A stretch of 64,000 nucleotides of DNA from Lasioglossum baleicum (Eukaryota > Arthropoda > Insecta > Hymenoptera > Halictidae), in NCBI RefSeq assembly GCF_051020765.1, contig NW_027469196.1, positions 124,001 to 188,000 of the forward strand, given 5' to 3'. The notes beneath the pieces were generated by a model. That model searched no databases, was not told the DNA's origin, and was given only the letters and a program-made list of their open reading frames with translations. This document shows positions 50,092-61,599 of this stretch, in pieces. The stretch's first letter is position 1. Every line of letters starts with the position of its first letter. Position numbers and translations under genes: made by a program.

Positions 50092-53000
50092 TTACTCGAC
50101 TAGCCTGCGGGATGGATCCTCTCGCTCGTGTTTTTACTCGACTAGCCTGCGGGAAGCATCCTCTCGCACGTGTTTTTACTCGACTAGCCTGCGGGATGCA
50201 TCCTCTCGCACGTGTTTCTACTCGACTAGCCTGCGGGAAGCATCCTCTCGCACGTGTTTCTACTCGACTAGCCTGCGGGATGCATCCTCTCGCTCGTGTT
50301 TTTACACGACTAGCCTGCGGGAAGCATCCTCTAGCACGTGTTTTTACTCGACTAGCCTGCGGGATGCATCCACTCGCACGTGTTTTTACTCGACTAGCCT
50401 GCGGGATGCATCCACGCGCACGTGTTTTTACTCGACTAGCCTGCGGGATGCATCCTCTCGCACGTGTTTTTACTCGACTAGCCTGCGGGATGCATCCTCT
50501 CGCTCGTGTTTTTACTCGACTAGCCTGCGGGAAGCATCCTCTCGCACGTGTTTTTACTCGACTAGCCTGCGGGATGCATCCTCTCGCACGTGTTTCTACT
50601 CGACTAGCCTACGGGATGCATCCTCTCGCACGTGTTTTTACTCGACTAGCCTGCGGGATGCATCCTCGCGCACGTGTTTTTACTCGACTAGCCTGCGGGA
50701 TGCATCCTCTCGCTCGTGTTTCTACTCGACTAGCCTGCGCGATGCATCCTCTCGCACGTGTTTTTACTCGACTAGCCTGCGGGATGCATCCTCTCGCACG
50801 TGTTTCTACTCGACTAGCCTGCGTGATGCATCCTCTCGCACGTGTTTTTACTCGACTAGCCTGCGGGATGCATCCTCTCGCACGTGTTTTTACTCGACTA
50901 GCCTGCGGGATGCATCCTCTCGCACGTATTTTTACTCGACTAGCCTGCGGGATGCATCCTCTCGCACGCGTTTCTACTCGACTAGCCTGCGGGATGCATC
51001 CTCTCGCACGTGTTTTTACTCGACTAGCCTGCGGGATGCATCTTCTCGCACGTGTTTTTGCTCGACTAGCCTGCGGGATGCCTCATCTCGCACTTGTTTT
51101 TACTCGACTAGCCTGCGGGATGCATCCTCTCGCACGTGTTTCTACTCGACTAGCCTGCGGGAAGCATCCTCTCTCACGTATTTTTACTCGACTAGCCTGC
51201 GGGATGCATCCTCTCGCACGTGTTTCTACTCGACTAGCCTGCGGGATGCATCCTCTCGCACGTGTTTTTACTCGACTAGCCTGCGGGATGCCTCATCTCG
51301 CACTTGTTTTTACTCGACTAGCCTGCGGGATGCATCCTCTCGCTCGTGTTTCTACTCGACTAGCCTGCGGGATGCATCCTCTCGCACGTGTTTTTACTCG
51401 ACTAGCCTGCGGGATGCATCCTCTCGCACGTGTTTTTACTCGACTAGCCTGCGGGATGCATCCTCTCGCACGTGTTTTTACTCGACTAGCCTGCGGGATG
51501 CATCCTCGCGCACGTATTTTTACTCGACTAGCCTGCGGGAAGCATCCTCTCGCATGTGTTTCTACTCGACTAGCCTGCGGGAAGCATCCTCTCGCACGTG
51601 TTTCTACTCGACTAGCCTGCGGGATGCATCCTCTCGCTCGTGTTTTTACACGACTAGCCTGCGGGAAGCATCCTCTAGCACGTGTTTTTACTCGACTAGC
51701 CTGCGGGATGCATCCTCTCGCACGTGTTTTTACTCGACTAGCCTGCGGGATGCATCCTCTCGCACGTGTTTTTACTCGACTAGCCTGCGGGATGCATCCT
51801 CTCGCACTTGTTTCTACTCGACTAGCCTGCGGGATGCATCCTCTCGCTCGTGTTTTTACACGACTAGCCTGCGGGAAGCATCCTCTAGCACGTGTTTTTA
51901 CTCGACTAGCCTGCGGGATGCATCCTCTCGCACGTGTTTTTACTCGACTAGCCTGCGGGATGCATCCTCTCGCACGTGTTTTTACTCGACTAGCCTGCGG
52001 GATGCATCCTCTCGCTCGTGTTTTTACTCGACTAGCCTGCGGGAAGCATCCTCTCGCACGTGTTTTTACTCGACTAGCCTGCGGGATGCATCCTCTCGCA
52101 CGTGTTTCTACTCGACTAGCCTACGGGATGCATCCTCTCGCACGTGTTTTTACTCGACTAGCCTGCGGGATGCATTATCGCGCACGTGTTTTTACTCGAC
52201 TAGCCTGCGGGATGCATCCTCTCGCTCGTGTTTCTACTCGACTAACCTGCGCGATGCATCCTCTCGCACGTGTTTTTACTCGACTAGCCTGCGGGATGCA
52301 TCCTCTCGCACGTGTTTTTACTCGACTAGCCTGCGGGATGCATCTTCTCGCACGTGTTTTTGCTCGACTAGCCTGCGGGATGCCTCCTCTCGCACGTGTT
52401 TTTACTCGACTAGCCTGCGGGATGCCTCCTCCCGCACGTGTTTTTACTCGACTAGCCTGCGGGATGCATCCTCTCGCACGTGTTTTTACTCGACTAGCCT
52501 GCGGGATGCATCCTCTCGCACGTGTTTCTACTCGACTAGCCTGCGGGAAGCATCCTCTCGCACGTGTTTTTACTCGACTAGCCTGCGGGATGCATCCTCT
52601 CGCACGTGTTTCTACTCGACTAGCCTACGGGATGCATCCTCTCGCACGTGTTTTTACTCGACTAGCCTGCGGGATGCATTATCGCGCACGTGTTTTTACT
52701 CGACTAGCCTGCGGGATGCATCCTCTCGCTCGTGTTTCTACTCGACTAACCTGCGCGATGCATCCTCTCGCACGTGTTTTTACTCGACTAGCCTGCGGGA
52801 TGCATCCTCTCGCACGTGTTTTTACTCGACTAGCCTGCGGGATGCATCTTCTCGCACGTGTTTTTGCTCGACTAGCCTGCGGGATGCATCCTCTCGCACG
52901 TGTTTTTACTCGACTAGCCTGCGGGATGCATCCTCTCGCACGTGTTTCTACTCGACTAGCCTGCGGGAAGCATCCTCTCGCACGTGTTTTTACTCGACTA

Positions 53001-53121
53001 GCCTGCGGGATGCATCCTCTCGCACGTGTTTTTACTCGACTAGCCTGCGGGATGCATCCTCTCGCTCGTGTTTCTACTCGACTAGCCTGCGGGATGCATC
53101 CTCTCGCACGTGTTTTTACTC

Positions 53122-53162
53122 GACTAGCCTGCGGGATGCATCTTCTCGCACGTGTTTTTCTC
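53122..53162 (+). repeat. 41-bp monomer, A39-loss subtype, copy 5
   Basis: Exact counterpart of the copy at 48,587, 4,535 bp downstream, with the same CTGCCGG variant after it. Confidence 0.92.
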
Positions 53163-53792
53163 GACTAGCCTGCCGGATGCCTCCTCTCGCACGTGTTTTT
53201 ACTCGACTAGTCTGCGGGATGCCTCCTCCCGCACGTGTTTTTACTCGACTAGCCTGCGGGATGCATCCTCTCGCACGTGTTTTTACTCGACTAGCCTGCG
53301 GGATGCATCCTCTCGCACGTGTTTCTACTCGACTAGCCTGCGGGAAGCATCCTCTCGCACGTGTTTTTACTCGACTAGCCTGCGGGATGCATCCTCTCGC
53401 ACGTGTTTTTACTCGACTAGCCTGCGGGATGCATCCTCTCGCTCGTGTTTCTACTCGACTAGCCTGCGGGATGCATCCTCTCGCACGTGTTTTTACTCGA
53501 CTAGTCTGCGGGATGCCTCCTCCCGCACGTGTTTTTACTCGACTAGCCTGCGGGATGCATCCTCTCGCACGTGTTTTTACTCGACTAGCCTGCGGGATGC
53601 ATCCTCTCGCACGTGTTTCTACTCGACTAGCCTGCGGGAAGCATCCTCTCGCACGTGTTTTTACTCGACTAGCCTGCGGGATGCATCCTCTCGCACGTGT
53701 TTTTACTCGACTAGCCTGCGGGATGCATCCTCTCGCTCGTGTTTCTACTCGACTAGCCTGCGGGATGCATCCTCTCGCACGTGTTTTTACTC

Positions 53793-53834
53793 GACTAGCC
53801 TGCGGGGTGCATCCTCTCGCACGTGATTTTACTC
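53793..53834 (+). repeat. triple-variant monomer, copy 8
   Basis: Counterpart of copy 7, 4,535 bp downstream. Confidence 0.92.
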
Positions 53835-55892
53835 GAGTAGCCTGCGGGATGCATCCTCTCGCACGTGTTTCTACTCAACTAGCCTGCGTGATGCATCCTC
53901 TCGCACGTGTTTTTACTCGACTAGCCTGCGGGATGCATCCTCTCGCACGTGTTTTTACTCGACTAGCCTGCGGGATGCATCCTCTCGCACGTGTTTCAAC
54001 TCGACTAGCCTGCGGGATGCATCCTCTCGCACGTGTTTTTACTCGACTAGCCTGCCGGATGCATCCTCTCGCTCGTGTTTTTACACGACTAGCCTGCGGG
54101 AAGCATCCTCTAGCACGTGTTTTTACTCGACTAGCCTGCGGGAAGCATCCTCTCGCTCGTGTTTTTACTCGACTAGCCTGCGGGAAGCATCCTCTCGCAC
54201 GTGTTTTTACTCGACTAGCCTGCGGGATGCATCCTCTCGCACGTGTTTCTACTCGACTAGCCTACGGGATGCATCCTCTCGCACGTGTTTTTACTCGACT
54301 AGCCTGCGGGATGCATCCTCTCGCTCGTGTTTCTACTCGACTAGCCTGCGCGATGCATCCTCTCGCACGTGTTTTTACTCGACTAGCCTGCGGGATGCAT
54401 CCTCTCGCACGTGTTTCTACTCGACTAGCCTGCGGGATGCATCCTCTCGCACGTGTTTTTACTCGACTAGCCTGCGGGATGCATCTTCTCGCACGTGTTT
54501 TTGCTCGACTAGCCTGCGGGATGCCTCATCTCGCACTTGTTTTTACTCGACTAGCCTGCGGGATGCATCCTCTCGCACGTGTTTCTACTCGACTAGCCTG
54601 CGTGATGCATCCTCTGGCACGTGTTTCACCTCGACTAGCCTGCGGGATGCATCCTCTCGCACGTGTTTCAACTCGACTAGCCTGCGGGATGCATCCTCTC
54701 GCACGTGTTTTTACTCGACTAGCCTGCGGGATGCATCCTCTCGCTCGTGTTTCTACTCGACTAGCCTGCGGGATGCATCCTCTCGCACGTGTTTTTACTC
54801 GACTAGCCTGCGGGATGCATCCTCTCGCACGTGTTTTTACTCGACTAGCCTGCGGGATGCATCCTCTCGCACGTGTTTTTACTCGACTAGCCTGCGGGAT
54901 GCATCCTCGCGCACGTATTTTTACTCGACTAGCCTGCGGGAAGCATCCTCTCGCACGTGTTTCTACTCGACTAGCCTGCGGGAAGCATCCTCTCGCACGT
55001 GTTTCTACTCGACTAGCCTGCGGGATGCATCCTCTCGCTCGTGTTTTTACACGACTAGCCTGCGGGAAGCATCCTCTAGCACGTGTTTTTACTCGACTAG
55101 CCTGCGGGATGCATCCTCTCGCACGTGTTTTTACTCGACTAGCCTGCGGGATGCATCCTCTCGCACGTGTTTTTACTCGACTAGCCTGCGGGATGCATCC
55201 TCTCGCACTTGTTTCTACTCGACTAGCCTGCGGGATGCATCCTCTCGCTCGTGTTTTTACACGACTAGCCTGCGGGAAGCATCCTCTAGCACGTGTTTTT
55301 ACTCGACTAGCCTGCGGGATGCATCCTCTCGCACGTGTTTTTACTCGACTAGCCTGCGGGATGCATTATCGCGCACGTGTTTTTACTCGACTAGCCTGCG
55401 GGATGCATCCTCTCGCTCGTGTTTCTACTCGACTAACCTGCGCGATGCATCCTCTCGCACGTGTTTTTACTCGACTAGCCTGCGGGATGCATCCTCTCGC
55501 ACGTGTTTTTACTCGACTAGCCTGCGGGATGCATCTTCTCGCACGTGTTTTTGCTCGACTAGCCTGCGGGATGCCTCCTCTCGCACGTGTTTTTACTCGA
55601 CTAGCCTGCGGGATGCCTCCTCCCGCACGTGTTTTTACTCGACTAGCCTGCGGGATGCATCCTCTCGCACGTGTTTTTACTCGACTAGCCTGCGGGATGC
55701 ATCCTCTCGCACGTGTTTCTACTCGACTAGCCTGCGGGAAGCATCCTCTCGCACGTGTTTTTACTCGACTAGCCTGCGGGATGCATCCTCTCGCACGTGT
55801 TTTTACTCGACTAGCCTGCGGGATGCATCCTCTCGCTCGTGTTTCTACTCGACTAGCCTGCGGGATGCATCCTCTCGCACGTGTTTTTACTC

Positions 55893-55933
55893 GACTAGCC
55901 TGCGGGATGCATCTTCTCGCACGTGTTTTTCTC
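55893..55933 (+). repeat. 41-bp monomer, A39-loss subtype, copy 6
   Basis: 22T with loss of position 39. The context afterwards (19C, then 37C, 37C and 16A monomers) matches that after 18,899. Confidence 0.92.
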
Positions 55934-56269
55934 GACTAGCCTGCGGGATGCCTCCTCTCGCACGTGTTTTTACTCGACTAGCCTGCGGGATGCATCCTCT
56001 CGCACGTGTTTCTACTCGACTAGCCTGCGGGATGCATCCTCTCGCACGTGTTTCTACTCGACTAGCCTGCGGGAAGCATCCTCTCGCACGTGTTTTTACT
56101 CGACTAGCCTGCGGGATGCATCCTCTCGCACGTGTTTCTACTCGACTAGCCTGCGGGAAGCATCCTCTCGCACGTGTGTTTACTCGACTAGCCTGCGTGA
56201 TGCCTCCTCTCGCACGAGTTTTTACTGGACTAGCCTGCGGGATGCATCCTCTCGCTCGTGTTTTTACTC

Positions 56270-56311
56270 GACTAGCCTGCGGGGTGCATCCTCTCGCACG
56301 TGATTTTACTC
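56270..56311 (+). repeat. triple-variant monomer, copy 9
   Basis: Same linked triple. The next monomer reads CACGTATTTCTACTCAAC, a form unique to this copy. Confidence 0.92.
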
Positions 56312-57193
56312 GAGTAGCCTGCGGGATGCATCCTCTCGCACGTATTTCTACTCAACTAGCCTGCGTGATGCATCCTCTCGCACGTGTTTTTACTCGACTA
56401 GCCTGCGGGATGCATCCTCTCGCACGTGTTTTTACTCGACTAGCCTGCGGGATGCATCCTCTCGCACGTGTTTCAACTCGACTAGCCTGCGGGATGCATC
56501 CTCTCGCACGTGTTTTTACTCGACTAGCCTGCCGGATGCATCCTCTCGCTCGTGTTTTTACACGACTAGCCTGCGGGAAGCATCCTCTAGCACGTGTTTT
56601 TACTCGACTAGCCTGCGGGAAGCATCCTCTCGCACGTGTTTCTACTCGACTAGCCTGCGGGATGCATCCTCTCGCTCGTGTTTTTACTCGACTAGCCTGC
56701 GGGAAGCATCCTCTCGCACGTGTTTTTACTCGACTAGCCTGCGGGATGCATCCTCTCGCACGTGTTTCTACTCGACTAGCCTGCGGGAAGCATCCTCTCG
56801 CACGTGTTTCTACTCGACTAGCCTGCGGGATGCATCCTCTCGCTCGTGTTTTTACACGACTAGCCTGCGGGAAGCATCCTCTAGCACGTGTTTTTACTCG
56901 ACTAGCCTGCGGGATGCATCCTCTCGCACGTGTTTTTACTCGACTAGCCTGCGGGATGCATCCTCTCGCACGTGTTTTTACTCGACTAGCCTGCGGGATG
57001 CATCCTCTCGCACGTATTTTTACTCGACTAGCCTGCGGGATGCATCCTCTCGCACACGTTTCTACTCGACTAGCATGCGGGATGCATCCTCTCGCACGTG
57101 TTTTTACTCGACTAGCCTGCGGGATGCCTCCTCTCGCACGTGTTTTTACTCGACTAGCCTGCGGGATGCATCCTCTCGCACGTGTTTTTACTC

Positions 57194-57234
57194 GACTAGC
57201 CTGCGGGATGCATCTTCTCGCTCGTGTTTTTCTC
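57194..57234 (+). repeat. 41-bp monomer, A39-loss subtype with 29T, copy 7
   Basis: It additionally carries 29 A>T (CGCTCGTG), which removes the CACGTG site. This variant is shared only with the copies at 60,846 and 61,559. Confidence 0.92.
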
Positions 57235-59376
57235 GACTAGCCTGCGGGATGCATCCTCTCGCTCGTGTTTTTACTCGACTAGCCTGCGGGATGCATCCTC
57301 TCGCACGTGTTTCTACTCGACTAGCCTGCGGGATGCATCCTCTCGCACGTGTTTTTACTCGACTAGCCTGCGGGATGCATCCTCGCGGTCGTGTTTTTCC
57401 TCGACTAGCCTGCGGGATGCATTATCTCGCACGTGTTTTTACTCGACTAGCCTGCGGGATGCATCCTCTCGCACGTGTTTCTACTCGACTAGCCTACGGG
57501 ATGCATCCTCTCGCACGTGTTTTTACTCGACTAGCCTGCGGGATGCATTATCGCGCACGTGTTTTTACTCGACTAGCCTGCGGGATGCATCCTCTCGCTC
57601 GTGTTTCTACTCGACTAGCCTGCGGGATGCATCCTCTCGCACGTGTTTTTACTCGACTAGCCTGCGGGATGCATCCTCGCGCACGTGTTTTTCCTCGACT
57701 AGCCTGCGGGATGCATCCTCTCGCACGTGTTTTTACTCGACTAGCCTGCGGGATGCATCCTCTCGCACGTGTTTCTACTCGACTAGCCTGCGGGATGCAT
57801 CCTCTCGCACGTGTTTTTACTCGACTTGCCTGCGGGATGCATCCTCTCGCACGTGTTTCTACTCGACTAGCCTGCGTGATGCATCCTCTGGCACGTGTTT
57901 CACCTCGACTAGCCTGCGGGATGCATCCTCTCGCACGTGTTTCAACTCGACTAGCCTGCGGGATGCATCCTCTCGCACGTGTTTTTACTCGACTAGCCTG
58001 CGGGATGCATCCTCTCGCTCGTGTTTCTACTCGACGAGCCTGCGGGATGCATCCTCTCGCACGTGTTTTTACTCGACTAGCCTGCGGGATGCATCCTCTC
58101 GCACGTGTTTTTACTCGACTAGCCTGCGGGATGCATCCTCTCGCACGTGTTTTTACTCGACTAGCCTGCGGGATGCATCCTCGCGCACGTATTTTTACTC
58201 GACTAGCCTGCGGGAAGCATCCTCTCGCACGTGTTTCTACTCGACTAGCCTGCGGGAAGCATCCTCTCGCACGTGTTTCTACTCGACTAGCCTGCGGGAT
58301 GCATCCTCTCGCTCGTGTTTTTACACGACTAGCCTGCGGGAAGCATCCTCTAGCACGTGTTTTTACTCGACTAGCCTGCGGGATGCATCCTCTCGCACGT
58401 GTTTTTACTCGACTAGCCTGCGGGATGCATCCTCTCGCACGTGTTTTTACTCGACTAGCCTGCGGGATGCATCCTCTCGCACGTGTTTCTACTCGACTAG
58501 CCTGCGGGATGCATCCTCTCGCTCGTGTTTTTACACGACTAGCCTGCGGGAAGCATCCTCTAGCACGTGTTTTTACTCGACTAGCCTGCGGGATGCATCC
58601 TCTCGCACGTGTTTTTACTCGACTAGCCTGCGGGATGCATCCTCTCGCACGTGTTTTTACGCGACTAGCCTGCGGGATGCATCCTCTCGCTCGTGTTTTT
58701 ACTCGACTAGCCTGCGGGAAGCATCCTCTCGCACGTGTTTTTACTCGACTAGCCTGCGGGATGCATCCTCTCGCACGTGTTTCTACTCGACTAGCCTACG
58801 GGATGCATCCTCTCGCACGTGTTTTTACTCGACTAGCCTGCGGGATGCATTATCGCGCACGTGTTTTTACTCGACTAGCCTGCGGGATGCATCCTCTCGC
58901 TCGTGTTTCTACTCGACTAACCTGCGCGATGCATCCTCTCGCACGTGTTTTTACTCGACTAGCCTGCGGGATGCATCCTCTCGCACGTGTTTTTACTCGA
59001 CTAGCCTGCGGGATGCATCTTCTCGCACGTGTTTTTGCTCGACTAGCCTGCGGGATGCCTCCTCTCGCACGTGTTTTTACTCGACTAGCCTGCGGGATGC
59101 CTCCTCCCGCACGTGTTTTTACTCGACTAGCCTGCGGGATGCATCCTCTCGCACGTGTTTTTACTCGACTAGCCTGCGGGATGCATCCTCTCGCACGTGT
59201 TTCTACTCGACTAGCCTGCGGGAAGCATCCTCTCGCACGTGTTTTTACTCGACTAGCCTGCGGGATGCATCCTCTCGCACGTGTTTTTACTCGACTAGCC
59301 TGCGGGATGCATCCTCTCGCTCGTGTTTCTACTCGACTAGCCTGCGGGATGCATCCTCTCGCACGTGTTTTTACTC

Positions 59377-59417
59377 GACTAGCCTGCGGGATGCATCTTC
59401 TCGCACGTGTTTTTCTC
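59377..59417 (+). repeat. 41-bp monomer, A39-loss subtype, copy 8
   Basis: It keeps CACGTG and lies 52 monomers after the copy at 57,194. The same spacing recurs between 61,559 and 63,742. Confidence 0.92.
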
Positions 59418-59669
59418 GACTAGCCTGCGGGATGCCTCCTCTCGCACGTGTTTTTACTCGACTAGCCTGCGGGATGCATCCTCTCGCACGTGTTTCTACT
59501 CGACTAGCCTGCGGGATCCATCCTCTCGCACGTGTTTCTACTCGACTAGCCTGCGGGAAGCATCCTCTCGCACGTGTTTTTACTCGACTAGCCTGCGGGA
59601 TGCATCCTCTCGCACGTGTTTCTACTCGACTAGCCTGCGGGAAGCATCCTCTCGCACGTGTGTTTACTC

Positions 59670-59711
59670 GACTAGCCTGCGGGGTGCATCCTCTCGCACG
59701 TGATTTTACTC
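59670..59711 (+). repeat. triple-variant monomer, copy 10
   Basis: Same linked triple. Two monomers found before it in earlier copies are missing here, since it directly follows the GTGTGTTTAC monomer. Confidence 0.92.
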
Positions 59712-60360
59712 GAGTAGCCTGCGGGATGCATCCTCTCGCACGTGTTTCTACTCAACTAGCCTGCGTGATGCATCCTCTCGCACGTGTTTTTACTCGACTA
59801 GCCTGCGGGATGCATCCTCTCGCACGTGTTTTTACTCGACTAGCCTGCGGGATGCATCCTCTCGCACGTGTTTCAACTCGACTAGCCTGCGGGATGCATC
59901 CTCTCGCACGTGTTTTTACTCGACTAGCCTGCCGGATGCATCCTCTCGCTCGTGTTTTTACACGACTAGCCTGCGGGAAGCATCCTCTAGCACGTGTTTT
60001 TACTCGACTAGCCTGCGGGAAGCATCCTCTCGCACGTGTTTCTACTCGACTAGCCTGCGGGATGCATCCTCTCGCTCGTGTTTTTACTCGACTAGCCTGC
60101 GGGAAGCATCCTCTCGCACGTGTTTTTACTCGACTAGCCTGCGGGATGCATCCTCTCGCACGTGTTTCTACTCGACTAGCCTGCGGGAAGCATCCTCTCG
60201 CACGTGTTTCTACTCGACTAGCCTGCGGGATGCATCCTCTCGCTCGTGTTTTTACACGACTAGCCTGCGGGAAGCATCCTCTAGCACGTGTTTTTACTCG
60301 ACTAGCCTGCGGGATGCATCCTCTCGCACGTGTTTTTACTCGACTAGCCTGCGGGATGCA

Positions 60361-60615
60361 TCCTCTCGCTCGTGTTTCTACTCGACTAGCCTGCGCGATG
60401 CATCCTCTCGCACGTGTTTTTACTCGACTAGCCTGCGGGATGCATCCTCTCGCACGTGTTTCTACTCGACTAGCCTGCGTGATGCTTCCTCTGGCACGTG
60501 TTTCAACTCGACTAGCCTGCGGGATGCATCCTCTCGCACGTGTTTCAACTCGACTAGCCTGCGGGATGCATCCTCTCGCACGTGTTTTTACACGACTAGC
60601 CTGCGGGATGCATCC
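60361..60615 (+). repeat. left-end type monomers inside the right end
   Basis: Six monomers in the order 29T+37C, 13C, 37C, 13T with GATGCTTCC and CTGGCACG, 37C+38A, then 41A. The same order occurs near 2.9, 4.2 and 6.6 kb. The GATGCTTCC form was seen nowhere else in the window, so this is a long-distance copy of about 54-57 kb. Confidence 0.82.
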
Positions 60616-60639
60616 TCTCGCACGTGTTTTTACTCGACT

Positions 60640-61090
60640 AGCCTGCGGGATGCATCCTCTCGCACGTATTTTTACTCGACTAGCCTGCGGGATGCATCCT
60701 CTCGCACACGTTTCTACTCGACTAGCATGCGGGATGCATCCTCTCGCACGTGTTTTTACTCGACTAGCCTGCGGGATGCCTCCTCTCGCACGTGTTTTTA
60801 CTCGACTAGCCTGCGGGATGCATCCTCTCGCACGTGTTTTTACTCGACTAGCCTGCGGGATGCATCTTCTCGCTCGTGTTTTTCTCGACTAGCCTGCGGG
60901 ATGCATCCTCTCGCTCGTGTTTTTACTCGACTAGCCTGCGGGATGCATCCTCTCGCACGTGTTTCTACTCGACTAGCCTGCGGGATGCATCCTCTCGCAC
61001 GTGTTTTTACTCGACTAGCCTGCGGGATGCATCCTCGCGATCGTGTTTTTCCTCGACTAGCCTGCGGGATGCATTATCTCGCACGTGTTT
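60640..61090 (+). repeat. short extra copy of the right-end block start
   Basis: It repeats the CACACGTTTC, ACTAGCATGC, 41-bp 29T and GCGATCGTG series found at 61,353-61,800, 17 monomers (714 bp less one base) upstream of it. The related series at 57,000-57,430 has GCGGTCGTG, so the 60.6 and 61.4 kb copies are closer to each other. Confidence 0.85.
60846..60886 (+). repeat. 41-bp monomer, A39-loss subtype with 29T, copy 9
   Basis: Same 29T form as at 57,194. It precedes the rare 25G variant GCGATCGTG near 61,035. Confidence 0.92.
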
Positions 61091-61558
61091 TTACTCGACT
61101 AGCCTGCGGGATGCATCCTCTCGCACGTGTTTTTACTCGACTAGCCTGCGGGATGCATCCTCTAGCACGTGTTTTTACTCGACTAGCCTGCGGGATGCAT
61201 CCTCTCGCACGTGTTTTTACTCGACTAGCCTGCGGGATGCATCCTCTCGCACGTGTTTTTACTCGACTAGCCTGCGGGATGCATCCTCTCGCACGTGTTT
61301 TTACTCGACTAGCCTGCGGGATGCATCCTCTCGCACGTGTTTTTACTCGACTAGCCTGCGGGATGCATCCTCTCGCACGTATTTTTACTCGACTAGCCTG
61401 CGGGATGCATCCTCTCGCACACGTTTCTACTCGACTAGCATGCGGGATGCATCCTCTCGCACGTGTTTTTACTCGACTAGCCTGCGGGATGCCTCCTCTC
61501 GCACGTGTTTTTACTCGACTAGCCTGCGGGATGCATCCTCTCGCACGTGTTTTTACTC

Positions 61559-61599
61559 GACTAGCCTGCGGGATGCATCTTCTCGCTCGTGTTTTTCTC
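61559..61599 (+). repeat. 41-bp monomer, A39-loss subtype with 29T, copy 10
   Basis: It lies 17 monomers after the copy at 60,846 with the same flanks, including a second GCGATCGTG near 61,750. Confidence 0.92.

Larger units (their letters stand above)
50092..54263 (+). repeat. 4.17-kb block with 108-monomer spacing, copy 2
   Basis: Counterpart of 45,557-49,728. After 54,263 it breaks at CCTACGGG versus CCTGCGGG and continues with cassette C- and B-like monomers. Confidence 0.88.
57000..59635 (+). repeat. right-end block with 104-monomer spacing, copy 1
   Basis: It matches 61,365-64,000. Shared markers are CACACGTTTC, ACTAGCATGC, the 41-bp 29T monomer, ACGAGCCTGC near 58,034 and TTTTTACGCGAC near 58,660. 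Left limit is approximate. A private change here is GATCCATCC near 59,518. Confidence 0.85.
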
